Assembly (NCBI RefSeq): GCF_001435955.1
Contig: NZ_AYYT01000005.1
Span: forward strand, 38,639 to 102,638
Length of the DNA stretch: 64,000 nucleotides
DNA from: Ligilactobacillus salivarius DSM 20555 = ATCC 11741
GTDB taxonomy: Bacteria; Bacillota; Bacilli; Lactobacillales; Lactobacillaceae
Direction of reading: 5' to 3'
Part shown: positions 8,178 to 17,739 of the stretch, in pieces
Layout: every line of letters begins with the position of its first letter
Numbering within the stretch: position 1 is the first letter of the stretch
Program-made: the position numbers and the translations under genes
Notes under the pieces: model-generated
What the model was told of the DNA's origin: nothing
The model's input: only the letters and a program-made list of their open reading frames with translations
Databases searched by the model: none

Positions 8178-9992
8178 ATGAATTCTATCAACAAGATAAA
8201 ATCACTTCCTCAATGGGTGTTTCGAGCATTCTACCTATCTTTGTATGACTTGATAACAGTCAATTTTGCTTATTTTATAGTGTTATGGTTACACTATAAT
8301 TTGAGATACACAACCATCCCCTTAAAGTATTTACAAGCATATCTAAGTTTTGTACCAATATACTCTTTATTTACTTTGAGTGTTTTCTATTTTTTGAAAT
8401 TATATAAGAGTATTTGGAAATACGTTAGTCTGAGTGAAATGAACCGAATATTATTAGCGACAATTGTAACAGCGATTTTTCATGGAATCGGTATTACCGT
8501 TTTATGCACAAGAATGCCTATTTCCTATTATTTAATGGGACCGCTATTTCAATTTATGTTTACCGTGAGTGTAAGGTTTGCATATCGTTTTATTAATTTA
8601 GTGAGAAGACGAAAACAAAGAAATGAAAATGCTAAATATAATTCTTTAATTATTGGAGCTGGTTCAGCAGGTCAAATTATTATTAAAGAACTAGAAAATT
8701 CATCAGTAGCACAATCTGTTCCTAAATGTGTAATTGATGATGATCCAAACAAATGGGGTAGAATGTTGAAAAATATTCCAATTATAGGTGGACGTGAGAA
8801 AATCATTGAAGCAGTTCAAAAATTTGATATCACACAAATTATTTTTACAATACCTTCTGCAAGTGCTAAAGATAAAAGAGAGATTTTGAATATCTGTAAG
8901 GAAACGGATTGTAAGTTATTGACATTGCCAGGAGTGTATCAATTATTAAACGAAGAAGTTTTCTTACAGCATTTAAAGCCAGTAGCGGTTGAAGATTTAT
9001 TAGGAAGAGAACCAATAAAGGCAGATTTAGGCCAAATCAAGAAACAAATTCAAGGTAAAGTTGTATTAATAACTGGTGGTGGAGGCTCAATTGGTTCAGA
9101 GCTTTGTCGTCAGATTGCGACCTATGATCCTAAGCAATTAATCGTTTTTGATATCTATGAGAATAATGCTTATAGTATTGAACAAGAATTAAAAAGAAAC
9201 TATCCTAATTTAAATTTAAAAGTTTTAATTGGATCAGTTCGAGATCAAAAAAGAGTAGATGATATTTTTTCGAGTTATCGACCAGATATTGTTTATCACG
9301 CTGCTGCCCATAAGCATGTTCCATTAATGGAAGGTAGTCCTAATGAAGCAGTTAAAAACAATGTTGTTGGTACTTATAACACTTCTAAGGCAGCCTTAAA
9401 GTACAATGCTGAACGATTTGTACTAATTAGTACAGATAAGGCAGTTAATCCAACAAATGCAATGGGAGCTAGCAAGCGTATTTGTGAGATGATTATTCAA
9501 ATGATGGATAAAGACAGTCGCAATAGAAAGAAACGAACACAGTTTGTAGCAGTTAGATTTGGAAATGTTCTAGGCAGTAATGGTTCTGTGATTCCTTTAT
9601 TCAAGAAACAAATTGCAGCCGGTGGTCCAGTTACAGTAACTCATCCTGATATTATTCGATATTTCATGACGATTTCAGAAGCAGTTGGGTTGGTTTTGCA
9701 AGCCGGAGCATATGCGGCTGGTGGAGAAATATTTGTTTTAGATATGGGACAACCAATTAAAATTGATACTTTAGCACGAAACTTAATTAAGTTATCAGGA
9801 TTACATCCAGATGAAGATATCGAAATTAAATATATTGGTTTGCGTCCAGGAGAAAAGCTATATGAAGAAAAGTTAATGGCTGAAGAAGGATTACAAAAGA
9901 CTGAAAATCAACTTATCTATATTGGAAAACCAATTCCATTTGATGAGAAGAAATTCTTAAAGGATTTACAGAGTCTAATTCAAAGTAGTTAA
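8178..9992 (+). CDS. Membrane-bound UDP-sugar 4,6-dehydratase (EpsC/CapD/PglF family)
   Basis: A 604-residue protein with four N-terminal transmembrane helices (about 12-130), a CoA-binding-like Rossmann domain with IIGAGSAGQII (about 155-165), and a C-terminal SDR domain with NAD motif ITGGGGSIGSE (about 298-308) and the active-site stretch STDKAVNPTNAMGASK (about 419-434). Long members convert UDP-GlcNAc to the 4-keto-6-deoxy sugar, the first step to UDP-bacillosamine derivatives. The following aminotransferase, phosphoglycosyl transferase and acetyltransferase match that pathway (order like B. subtilis epsC, epsN, epsL, epsM functions). The ribosome-binding site is a 12-G tract, so expression may vary. 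A GTG at 8160 would add six residues, mostly glycines. Confidence 0.88.
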   Translation: MNSINKIKSLPQWVFRAFYLSLYDLITVNFAYFIVLWLHYNLRYTTIPLKYLQAYLSFVPIYSLFTLSVFYFLKLYKSIWKYVSLSEMNRILLATIVTAIFHGIGITVLCTRMPISYYLMGPLFQFMFTVSVRFAYRFINLVRRRKQRNENAKYNSLIIGAGSAGQIIIKELENSSVAQSVPKCVIDDDPNKWGRMLKNIPIIGGREKIIEAVQKFDITQIIFTIPSASAKDKREILNICKETDCKLLTLPGVYQLLNEEVFLQHLKPVAVEDLLGREPIKADLGQIKKQIQGKVVLITGGGGSIGSELCRQIATYDPKQLIVFDIYENNAYSIEQELKRNYPNLNLKVLIGSVRDQKRVDDIFSSYRPDIVYHAAAHKHVPLMEGSPNEAVKNNVVGTYNTSKAALKYNAERFVLISTDKAVNPTNAMGASKRICEMIIQMMDKDSRNRKKRTQFVAVRFGNVLGSNGSVIPLFKKQIAAGGPVTVTHPDIIRYFMTISEAVGLVLQAGAYAAGGEIFVLDMGQPIKIDTLARNLIKLSGLHPDEDIEIKYIGLRPGEKLYEEKLMAEEGLQKTENQLIYIGKPIPFDEKKFLKDLQSLIQSS

Positions 9993-10063
9993 GAAAATCC
10001 TAAGAATATTGAAGCTCAGATGCAAAAAATTGTACCGAACTTCAAGTTTCAGGAGGTGGTAGG

Positions 10064-11260
10064 ATGAAGCAAAAATTTGAGCCTTTCACAGAAAGAGTTT
10101 ATTTATCTTCGCCAACAATGCATGGTGAAGAATTAAAGTATATGACAGAAGCCTATCAAACGAATTGGATGTCGACGATAGGGGCGAATATCGATTCAAT
10201 TGAAGCTGATGTAGCTAAAAAAATAGGTGTGGGGTACACCGTAGCATTATCATCAGGAACAGCGGCTTTGCATTTGGCGATGAAACTAGCCAAGATTAAA
10301 CACGGGGAAAAGGTATTTTGTACAGATATGACCTTTAGCGCTACAGCTAATCCAATAGTTTATGAAGGTGGAGTACCTATCTTTATTGATAGTGAGCCTG
10401 ATACATGGAATATGAGTCCAGAAGCATTAGAAAAAGCTTTTGAATTATATCCAGATGTAAGAGTAGTTATGTTAGCTCATCTGTACGGAGTACCGGCAAA
10501 ATTAACAGAAATTAAGGAAATTTGTAGGCAACACAAAGCGATTTTAATAGAAGATGCAGCTGAGTCTTTAGGGGCAACTTATCAAGGACAACAGACTGGA
10601 TCATTTGGAGAAATTGGAGTTATTTCTTTTAATGGTAATAAAATTATCACCGGATCTTCAGGTGGTATGTTACTGACAGATAAGAAAGAATTAGCTGATA
10701 AAGCAAGGAAATTATCGACACAAGCTAGAGAAGATGCACCTTGGTATCAGCATAAAGAGATAGGATACAACTATCGCATGAGTAATGTAATTGCAGGAAT
10801 AGTTCGAGGACAATTTCCGTATTTAGAAGAACATATTGTCCAAAAGAAGAAAATCTATCAACGTTATCAAGCCGGATTGAGTGAATTGCCGGTTAAGATG
10901 AATCCTTTTGATAGTGATAAGAGTGAACCTAATTTTTGGTTATCATGTTTAGTGATCGATAAAGAGGCGATGTGTAAGCAAACTAGGACAGATACCGAAG
11001 CTAGTTATATTTCTGAGCAAGGTAAATCTTGTCCGACAGAGATTTTAGAAGCACTGGCTGCCATTAACGCAGAGGGGCGTCCAATTTGGAAACCAATGCA
11101 TCTTCAACCTATTTATGAGAAAAACGTATTTGTTAAAGTTGATGAAAATGGTGTAGATGAAGATATTTTTAATCGCGGGTTGTGTTTACCTAGTGATAAT
11201 AAGATGACTCCAGAACAACAAGATAGAATTATTGATGTAATTAAATCATGTTTTGAGTGA
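10064..11260 (+). CDS. DegT/DnrJ/EryC1 aminotransferase (PglE/EpsN-like)
   Basis: PLP-dependent sugar aminotransferase of 398 residues. The family lysine that binds PLP is in SFNGNKIITGSSGGM (about 188-202), the aspartate/glutamate pair in IEDAAESLGA (about 164-173) and the N-terminal SGTAALHLA phosphate-binding block near 64. It is expected to aminate the 4-keto sugar made by the preceding dehydratase, giving a UDP-4-amino-4,6-dideoxy sugar. The start follows AGGAGGTGG. A 71-nt gap separates it from the dehydratase gene, without an obvious terminator. Substrate and product stereochemistry are inferred from neighbours. Confidence 0.88.
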   Translation: MKQKFEPFTERVYLSSPTMHGEELKYMTEAYQTNWMSTIGANIDSIEADVAKKIGVGYTVALSSGTAALHLAMKLAKIKHGEKVFCTDMTFSATANPIVYEGGVPIFIDSEPDTWNMSPEALEKAFELYPDVRVVMLAHLYGVPAKLTEIKEICRQHKAILIEDAAESLGATYQGQQTGSFGEIGVISFNGNKIITGSSGGMLLTDKKELADKARKLSTQAREDAPWYQHKEIGYNYRMSNVIAGIVRGQFPYLEEHIVQKKKIYQRYQAGLSELPVKMNPFDSDKSEPNFWLSCLVIDKEAMCKQTRTDTEASYISEQGKSCPTEILEALAAINAEGRPIWKPMHLQPIYEKNVFVKVDENGVDEDIFNRGLCLPSDNKMTPEQQDRIIDVIKSCFE

Positions 11261-11309
11261 TGAGAAGTTTGAGTGGGATTTTGAGTGGAAGTTAAGGGGA
11301 TGATGAAAT

Positions 11310-11957
11310 ATGATCCAGACTACAACCATTAAGCCAAAGGGTTTCTACGAAAGATATATAAAAAGACTACAAGCTATTGTACTTAGTTTGATTGCGATAA
11401 TTATACTTTCACCAATTTTGCTAATCACATATTTATTAGTAAGAGTAAAGTTTGGAAAACCTGCCATTTTTATACAAAAAAGGGTAGGTAAAGATGGAAA
11501 AGTATTTGATTTGTATAAATTTAGAACAATGACTAATCAAAGAGGTAAAGATGGAAAATTATTACCTGATGATCAACGTTTGACTAGCTTTGGTAAAAAA
11601 TTACGTAGTACAAGTTTAGATGAATTACCAGAGTTGTTCAATATTTTAAAGGGTGATATGGCATTGATTGGACCACGTCCTTTATTAGTGAAGTATTTAC
11701 CTTTATATAATGATGAACAAGCTAGAAGACATGAAGTAAGACCAGGCTTGACAGGTTATGCTCAAGTAAACGGACGAAATGCAATTACTTGGGAAGATCG
11801 TTTTAAATTAGATGTAGAGTATGTTGATAATGTTACTTTTCTCAATGACTGGAAGATAATTTTCAAAACTATTAAAACAGTTTTTAAGAGAGAAGGAATA
11901 TCAGAAAAAGGTTCAGCGACAATGGACGAATTTAAAGGAAATGGGCATAGAGTATGA
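11310..11957 (+). CDS. Undecaprenyl-phosphate sugar phosphotransferase (EpsL/PglC-like)
   Basis: Monotopic phosphoglycosyl transferase of 215 residues that starts repeat-unit synthesis by moving a sugar phosphate to undecaprenyl phosphate at the inner face of the membrane. One N-terminal hydrophobic helix (about 17-43) is followed by the KFRTMT motif (about 71-76), the catalytic Asp-Glu in SLDELPELFNILKGDMALIGPRP-like sequence (about 108-130) and RPGLTGYAQVNGRN (about 149-162). The short form lacking extra TM helices fits PglC/EpsL rather than CpsE/WbaP. Its stop overlaps the ATG of the acetyltransferase gene by 4 nt, so the two are translationally coupled. Confidence 0.92.
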   Translation: MIQTTTIKPKGFYERYIKRLQAIVLSLIAIIILSPILLITYLLVRVKFGKPAIFIQKRVGKDGKVFDLYKFRTMTNQRGKDGKLLPDDQRLTSFGKKLRSTSLDELPELFNILKGDMALIGPRPLLVKYLPLYNDEQARRHEVRPGLTGYAQVNGRNAITWEDRFKLDVEYVDNVTFLNDWKIIFKTIKTVFKREGISEKGSATMDEFKGNGHRV

Positions 11958-12544
11958 AAAAATTAGTTATCCTAGGTGCTGGTGGTCATGGAAAAGTCGT
12001 AGCTGATATTGCTGTGAAAAACGGCTATGAAGAAATTGTTTTTTTAGATGATAATAAAACATCATGTGCTGGTTTTAGTGTCGTTGGAAAAATAGAAGAT
12101 GCAGCTAAAATAAAAGGAGATAAATTTGTAGCAATTGGGGATGCAAATCTTCGCCAAAAATTAATGGAAAAGATTAAGACAGTTACGTTGATCCATCCCC
12201 GAGCTACAATCAGCAGAAGGGTAACTATTGGTGAAGGAACAGTGGTGATGGCTGGAGTGGTAATCAATTCTGATACTAAGATTGGTAAGGGATGTATTAT
12301 CAATACTTCAGCTTCGGTTGACCACGATTGTACATTGGATGATTTTGTTCACGTTTCTGTGGGAGCACATCTAGCGGGAAATGTGAAGGTTGCGACTAGA
12401 ACTTGGCTAGGGGTTTCAGCCAGTGTTATCAATAATATTGCTATCTGCAAAGATTGCATGATAGGTGCTGGAGCAGTAGTCGTTAAAGATATTAATAAAA
12501 GTGGAACTTATGTGGGAGTACCAGCTAGACTTTTAACAAGGTAA
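11954..12544 (+). CDS. Sugar O/N-acetyltransferase, NeuD/PglD/EpsM family
   Basis: A 196-residue acetyltransferase with an N-terminal small Rossmann-like domain (VILGAGGHGKVVADIA) and a C-terminal left-handed beta helix of hexapeptide repeats (about 75-190), including HDCTLDDFVHVSVGAHLAGNVKVA, with the catalytic histidine in VDHDC. Members acetylate the 4-amino group of UDP-4-amino-sugars with acetyl-CoA. With the dehydratase, aminotransferase and phosphoglycosyl transferase genes this makes a complete set for a diacetamido-trideoxyhexose (bacillosamine-type) starting sugar. The exact sugar is inference from context. Confidence 0.9.
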   Translation: MKKLVILGAGGHGKVVADIAVKNGYEEIVFLDDNKTSCAGFSVVGKIEDAAKIKGDKFVAIGDANLRQKLMEKIKTVTLIHPRATISRRVTIGEGTVVMAGVVINSDTKIGKGCIINTSASVDHDCTLDDFVHVSVGAHLAGNVKVATRTWLGVSASVINNIAICKDCMIGAGAVVVKDINKSGTYVGVPARLLTR

Positions 12545-12557
12545 GAGGTGATTAGTA

Positions 12558-13655
12558 ATGAAAAGAATTTTGATTATTGCAAATAATGATGTAGGCTTAT
12601 ATAAATTCAGAAAAGAACTAATTACGGAACTTACTAAAGAAAATGAAATCTATCTACTTCTGCCATATGGGAAAAATGTCGATAAATTAATAGCATTAGG
12701 TGCTAAATTCATTGATTGTCCTTATTTAGAAAGACGCGGAACGAACCCATTTAAAGATATTCGGTTAATGTTGTATTTTAGAAAAAATATTAGAAAACTA
12801 AAGCCAGATGTAATTTTGACATACACAATCAAGCCCAATATTTACGGTGGATATGCTGCTCGTTTATGTAAGATTCCATATATAGTCAATGTCACAGGCT
12901 TAGGAACAGCTTTAGAAAATGAAGGAATTTTACAAAAAATAACAAGTTTGATGTACAAAGTAGCTTTAAAAGATGCGAAAAAAATTTTCTTTCAAAATCA
13001 AGCTAATCAAGATTTTATGTTAGATAGGAAAATAATCGATAAAAGTAATAGTTATGAAATTATTCCTGGATCTGGAGTAAATTTACAAGAATATCAAAAG
13101 AAACCATATCCTAAACATGAAGTAGTAAAATTTGCTTTTGTTTCAAGGATTATGCGCCAGAAAGGTATAGATCAATATTTAGCAGCAGCTAAGTATATTA
13201 AAAAGAAGTATTCAGAGACAGAATTTCATATCTATGGCTTTTGTGAAGAAGAGTATCAAAGTGTGTTAGCTAAGTTGCAAGCTGAAAAGATTATTAATTA
13301 TCATGGAATGGTTCAAGATATGAAATCTGTATATCAAGAAATTGATTGTTTGATTCATCCAACTTATTATCCAGAAGGAATGTCGAATGTTTTGTTGGAG
13401 GCATGTGCGAGTGGTCGTCCGATTATTACAACTGATCGACCAGGTTGTCGAGAAATTGTTGATGATGGGGTGAATGGTTTTGTCGTTGTAGAACAAAATA
13501 GCAAAGACTTAACTGATAAGATAGAACAATTTCTCCATTTAGATTTAGAACAAAGAGAAAAAATGGGAATTGCAGCACGCAAAAAAGTAGAACAAGAATT
13601 TGATCGACAAATCATAGTGTCTAAGTATCTTGCTGAAATACAAAATATTAGATAG
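12558..13655 (+). CDS. GT4 family glycosyltransferase
   Basis: Retaining GT-B glycosyltransferase of 365 residues, probably adding the second sugar on the cytoplasmic face. The N domain begins RILIIANNDVGLYKFRKEL; the C domain has the FVSRIMRQKGIDQYL activation segment (about 194-208) and the E-x7-E signature in PEGMSNVLLEACASGRPII (about 274-292) followed by DRPGCREIVDDGVNGF. The start and PGSGVNLQEY motifs resemble PglA/CapM-like enzymes, which transfer HexNAc to a bacillosamine-type acceptor; that role is an inference. ATG at 12558 follows a short gap of 13 nt after the acetyltransferase. Confidence 0.88.
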   Translation: MKRILIIANNDVGLYKFRKELITELTKENEIYLLLPYGKNVDKLIALGAKFIDCPYLERRGTNPFKDIRLMLYFRKNIRKLKPDVILTYTIKPNIYGGYAARLCKIPYIVNVTGLGTALENEGILQKITSLMYKVALKDAKKIFFQNQANQDFMLDRKIIDKSNSYEIIPGSGVNLQEYQKKPYPKHEVVKFAFVSRIMRQKGIDQYLAAAKYIKKKYSETEFHIYGFCEEEYQSVLAKLQAEKIINYHGMVQDMKSVYQEIDCLIHPTYYPEGMSNVLLEACASGRPIITTDRPGCREIVDDGVNGFVVVEQNSKDLTDKIEQFLHLDLEQREKMGIAARKKVEQEFDRQIIVSKYLAEIQNIR

Positions 13656-13667
13656 AGGGTGATGAGA

Positions 13668-14816
13668 ATGAAAATTTGTATTTGTGTGGGAACAATTTCT
13701 GGTATAGGTGGAATCCAAAGGGTAATTACACTTTTTGCAAATGAATTAGCTAAGAAGCATGAGGTTACAATTTCTTCTTACGATACACCTGAAATTTTAT
13801 CCAATTCAGTTTATAAATTAGATAAAAGTATAAACTTTGTTGAATTTCCAAAGAATAAAATTGCGTCTAATATTCTTTATAGAATTGTTAGGAAAATACT
13901 ATCTAAAGTTGCAAGAAATGATAAATATTTAGAGAAAATAGATTTTCCTAAATTTATGCAAAAAAAGCTAGTAACTTTTTTTAATCAAGGTGACTATGAT
14001 GTCGTGATAGGTGTTGCTTGGTATCACAGCCTTTTGTTGGCAATGGTTGCTCCAGAAATAGAAGCTAAAACAATTGGTTGGCAACATAATTCATACGACG
14101 CTTATTTTTGTACTCCTGGACGTTATGCTTGGAAGAAAGCTGGTCTTTTTAAAAAGTATCTTTCCAACCTTGATGCATACGTTGTTTTAAATGAAACAGC
14201 TAAAGAAAAGGTAGATGCTAATTTTGGAATTAATTCAACTGTCATTTACAATCCTAAGAGTTATGTTTCTAAGGAAAAATCAGATATGAGAAATAAGGTC
14301 TTCCTTGCAGCTGGACGAATGGCTTATGCCAAAGGATTCGATACCCTGATAGATGCTTTTAAAATTTTTGCCAAAAAAAATTCGGATTGGAAGTTGCTGT
14401 TAGTCGGTGATGGTGAGGAACTTCCAGCGATAAAGGATAAAATTAAAGAATATGAATTGGAAGAAAGAATCCTAACTCCTGGGAAAACTGATGATATAAA
14501 GAAATACTTCTTACAATCTTCGGTACTGCTTTTATCGTCAAGATGGGAAGGAATGCCGATGATAGTTCTTGAATCTCTTGAAATGGGATGTCCAATTGTT
14601 GCATTTGATATTGATGCAATGGGTCCATTGGTTACTAATGGAATTGAAGGACTAATTGTTAAAAATAAGCAAGATGCAAATGCTTATGCTCAAGCGATGT
14701 TAAAAATAGCTGAAAATCAAGCTTTGAGAGATCAGATGCATCAGGCTGCAATTCAAAAATCACGTCAATTTTCCGTAGATAAAATAGTAAGTAAGTGGGA
14801 AGAAATTCTTAGGTAG
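13668..14816 (+). CDS. GT4 family glycosyltransferase
   Basis: GT-B glycosyltransferase of 382 residues. The N domain starts MKICICVGTISGIGGIQRVI, with the glycine-rich loop usual for GT4. The C domain has AAGRMAYAKGFDTLIDAF (about 210-227), LLVGDGEELP (about 242-251) and the E-x7-E motif in WEGMPMIVLESLEMGCPIV (about 291-309). GTG at 13659, ATG at 13662 and ATG at 13668 are in frame; 13668 gives 8 nt spacing to AGAGGG. The N domain is relatively basic, as expected for a membrane-associated enzyme. Donor and linkage are unknown. Confidence 0.87.
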   Translation: MKICICVGTISGIGGIQRVITLFANELAKKHEVTISSYDTPEILSNSVYKLDKSINFVEFPKNKIASNILYRIVRKILSKVARNDKYLEKIDFPKFMQKKLVTFFNQGDYDVVIGVAWYHSLLLAMVAPEIEAKTIGWQHNSYDAYFCTPGRYAWKKAGLFKKYLSNLDAYVVLNETAKEKVDANFGINSTVIYNPKSYVSKEKSDMRNKVFLAAGRMAYAKGFDTLIDAFKIFAKKNSDWKLLLVGDGEELPAIKDKIKEYELEERILTPGKTDDIKKYFLQSSVLLLSSRWEGMPMIVLESLEMGCPIVAFDIDAMGPLVTNGIEGLIVKNKQDANAYAQAMLKIAENQALRDQMHQAAIQKSRQFSVDKIVSKWEEILR

Positions 14817-14846
14817 AAAATTTCCGATAGAAATTAGGTGGCAACA

Positions 14847-15953
14847 ATGAAAATCTTATTTGTTAATAACGGTCTAGCAGGTGGCGGTGTTGAGAAATTA
14901 TTGAATGACATGTTGCCACTAATTAATGAAAGTGGGAATTACTGTGAACTATTAATTTTATTTGACGATAACGCTAAGTATTTGGAATCTCTGCGAAATC
15001 ATGGGGTTAAAGTTCAGATTGTTCCTAAAAATATCTATAATAAAGGCCACTTTAAGAGAATGATATACATAATGAATTATATAAAGAATAATAACTTTGA
15101 TATAGTTCACGCTAATGAATTTCCATTGATATATTATTGTTCTATTATAAAGGTTATTTTAGGGGAAAAGATGCCTAAGCTAGTAATGACGGAGCATAAT
15201 ACTGATAATAGGCGTCGTCATATCAAGTTAAGTCGACCATTAGAGAAAATAATTTATCGTAATTATGATAAAGTTACGTCGATAAGTGATAAGGTACAAG
15301 AGGTTTTATTGGATTGGCTACGACCTAATGATAGGGATAAATATGTGGTTATCTGTAATGGGATAGTCATAGAAGATTTTAGAAAATCCCAACCATATAA
15401 GAGAAGTGACTTGCTTCCGGGGATTGGTGAGAAAGATAAATTACTTTGTATTATTGGATCACTAACTGAACAAAAGAATTACTTCTTTATGCTAGAAGTT
15501 ATGGAGAATTTACCTGATAACTATCATTTACTCTGTCTAGGTGAAGGTCCATTAAAACAAGAGATTATGAATAAAATCCAACAGAAAAAACTACAAAAAA
15601 AGGTTCATTTGTTAGGATTTAGAAAAGATGTAGCTAGGGTTTTAAAAACAATTGATGTATTGGTTATTCCATCGCTCTGGGAAGGATTTGGCTTGATTGC
15701 AGTAGAAGCCATGGCAAGTCAAACTCCAGTCATTGTATCAGATGTGCCTGGTTTAGCTGAAGTAGTTGGTGAAGCTGGAGTTAAATGTTCAGTAAATGAC
15801 GTTGAAAAGTTTGTTCAAGCAATAAAGAAAGTAGTTAGTGATAGTGAGTATTCACATAAGTTAACCAAATTGAGTGAGAAACAAGCCAGTAAATATGATA
15901 TAAGAAAAATGACTGAGAATTATTTGAGGTTATACAAGCATTTACTGGAGTGA
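14847..15953 (+). CDS. GT4 family glycosyltransferase
   Basis: GT-B glycosyltransferase of 368 residues. It has the N-terminal loop ILFVNNGLAGGGVEKLLNDM, the acceptor-side NEFPLIYY and TEHNTDNRRR segments, and in the C domain IIGSLTEQKNYFFMLEVM (about 203-220), LCLGEGPLKQE, and the E-x7-E motif WEGFGLIAVEAMASQTPVIVSD (from about 276). A GTG at 14838 is in frame, but ATG 14847 has AGGTGG at 5 nt spacing. It is the third GT4 gene in a row; each probably makes one linkage of the repeat unit. Specificity cannot be read. Confidence 0.87.
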   Translation: MKILFVNNGLAGGGVEKLLNDMLPLINESGNYCELLILFDDNAKYLESLRNHGVKVQIVPKNIYNKGHFKRMIYIMNYIKNNNFDIVHANEFPLIYYCSIIKVILGEKMPKLVMTEHNTDNRRRHIKLSRPLEKIIYRNYDKVTSISDKVQEVLLDWLRPNDRDKYVVICNGIVIEDFRKSQPYKRSDLLPGIGEKDKLLCIIGSLTEQKNYFFMLEVMENLPDNYHLLCLGEGPLKQEIMNKIQQKKLQKKVHLLGFRKDVARVLKTIDVLVIPSLWEGFGLIAVEAMASQTPVIVSDVPGLAEVVGEAGVKCSVNDVEKFVQAIKKVVSDSEYSHKLTKLSEKQASKYDIRKMTENYLRLYKHLLE

Positions 15954-15966
15954 GAAGGTGTAGGAA

Positions 15967-16836
15967 TTGAAATTTTGTGGAGTAGTAGTTTGGTACAATC
16001 CTGACGGTGATATCTTAGATAATATTAGTTCTTACATTACTGATATTGATAAATTATATATTGTTGATAACTCAAATGGAAGTCATATCAACTTATTAGC
16101 TAATTACAAATATCAGAATAAATGTGAGTATATTCCTTTACATAAAAATCTAGGTTTAGCATATGCTTTAAATGTAGGTTGCAAAAAAGCAATCAAAGAT
16201 AGATTTGACTATATTCTAACAATGGATCAGGATTCAATATTTGAACCAACAGCTGTTAGTAAATTAAAGGTAGCAGCTCAAAAAAATAAAAGATATGGTA
16301 TTATTTGTCCAAATGTTAAGTCTATTTATCATGATGAGAAAACTAATTTAGACAAAGTAGCTTATCTAAAATGGAGCAAGGAAGAATTTAAAGAAATTCC
16401 CTGGACAATGACTTCTGGAAGCTTAACTTCACTCAAAGCTTACACTGATGTTGGTGGTTTTGATGATGACTTATTTATAGCTCATATTGATATAGATTTT
16501 TGTATCAAATTGAATCAAAATAATTGGAAAATTTTGATGGTGGGACCAGCGATTATTAAGCAGCGTTTTGGAAATTCTAAACCAGTTCGAATTTTATGGA
16601 AGAAAGTTCATCCGTCGTTTGCTAACCCAGTACGTACATATTATTTATTTAGAAATCAGAAATATTTAGAGATGAAATATGGAAAAGAGATCCATGAATT
16701 TATTGGAGTAGATCTATGTAAATTTTTTGTGAAAATTACTTTATTTGAGAAACAAAAAGCAAAGAAATACTTGATGATGCTTCGAGGATATAGGGATGCT
16801 AAGGCAAATAGAATGGGAAAATATAAGGACGGATGA
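15967..16836 (+). CDS. GT2 family glycosyltransferase (rhamnosyltransferase-like)
   Basis: GT-A fold transferase of 289 residues. The N-terminal VVWYNPDGDILDNI and VDNSNGS segments form the nucleotide-binding part, MDQDS (about 79-83) is the metal-binding D-x-D-like motif, and SGSLTSLKAYTDVGGFDDDLFIAHIDIDFCIKL (from about 143) carries the acceptor loop and the ED-like motif typical of RfbF-type rhamnosyltransferases. No dTDP-rhamnose synthesis genes are in the window, so the donor could be another sugar or be made elsewhere. It uses a TTG start with AAGGTGTAGG upstream. The next gene starts 4 nt after its stop. Confidence 0.83.
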   Translation: MKFCGVVVWYNPDGDILDNISSYITDIDKLYIVDNSNGSHINLLANYKYQNKCEYIPLHKNLGLAYALNVGCKKAIKDRFDYILTMDQDSIFEPTAVSKLKVAAQKNKRYGIICPNVKSIYHDEKTNLDKVAYLKWSKEEFKEIPWTMTSGSLTSLKAYTDVGGFDDDLFIAHIDIDFCIKLNQNNWKILMVGPAIIKQRFGNSKPVRILWKKVHPSFANPVRTYYLFRNQKYLEMKYGKEIHEFIGVDLCKFFVKITLFEKQKAKKYLMMLRGYRDAKANRMGKYKDG

Positions 16837-16840
16837 GTAT

Positions 16841-17728
16841 ATGGGAAAATTGTTGACAATATTAACCCCAACATATAATCGTGGCGAATATTTAGAAAAT
16901 ATTTTTGTATCTCTACAACAACAAACAGATAAAGATTTTGAGTGGTTGATAATTGATGATGGTAGTACAGATAATACAAAGGAAATTGTAGAATCATTCA
17001 TTAAAAGCAACAAATTAAGAATTAGATATTTTTATAAGGAAAATGGTGGGAAGCATACTGCTATAAATTATGGATTAAAGTATACTTTCACGAAGTTAAT
17101 AGTCATTTTGGATAGTGATGATACTTTTACGAATGATGCGGTTGAAGTGATTGAGAAGACTTACAATGAAAATAAAAATAAAGAAAATATTTGTGGATTT
17201 ACTTTTTTAAGACAGAGAAAAAATGGTGAACTATTTGGAAAAGATTTTCCTAGAGAAGGCAGATATAATTTCTTAAAATGGAGGCTAAGCAAAGTTTCTA
17301 CTGGTGAAAGATGTGACGTATTTTATAGTGAAATTATGAAACAATATCCATTCAGTGAGTATGAAGGTGAAAAATATATTGGTGAAAGCACAATGATGAT
17401 TAAAATGGCATATCAATACGATATGATTGGTAAAAATAGTGTGATTGGTATTTCAGATTACTTAGAAGGTGGTTTGACTAACAGTAATAGAGTATTGAGA
17501 TTACACTCCTTATTGGGAAGTATAGAGTACTGTAATTTATGCATGATGCCAGGAATATATTGGAGAAGAAGATTAAAATCAGCTCTTTTATATGATACAT
17601 ATGGATTTTTGAAGAATATAGGACTTAAGCAACTCATTAACGATAGTAATGCACCATTGTTAACGACAATATTTTATCCAATATCTACAATTATAGGAAG
17701 ATATTGGAAAAATAAATATAAATTATAG
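16841..17728 (+). CDS. GT2 family glycosyltransferase
   Basis: GT-A inverting glycosyltransferase of 295 residues. It opens with LTILTPTYNRGEYLENIF, then IIDDGSTDNTKEIV (about 40-53), GGKHTAINYGL (about 67-77) and ILDSDDTF (about 87-94), where DSDD is the metal and nucleotide-sugar binding motif. The C-terminal half (YIGESTMMIKMAYQYDMI) carries the presumed catalytic base region. The start at 16841 follows AGGACGGA; a longer in-frame extension from 16796 inside the upstream gene is rejected. Specificity is unknown. Confidence 0.85.
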   Translation: MGKLLTILTPTYNRGEYLENIFVSLQQQTDKDFEWLIIDDGSTDNTKEIVESFIKSNKLRIRYFYKENGGKHTAINYGLKYTFTKLIVILDSDDTFTNDAVEVIEKTYNENKNKENICGFTFLRQRKNGELFGKDFPREGRYNFLKWRLSKVSTGERCDVFYSEIMKQYPFSEYEGEKYIGESTMMIKMAYQYDMIGKNSVIGISDYLEGGLTNSNRVLRLHSLLGSIEYCNLCMMPGIYWRRRLKSALLYDTYGFLKNIGLKQLINDSNAPLLTTIFYPISTIIGRYWKNKYKL

Positions 17729-17739
17729 GAAGTGATGAT

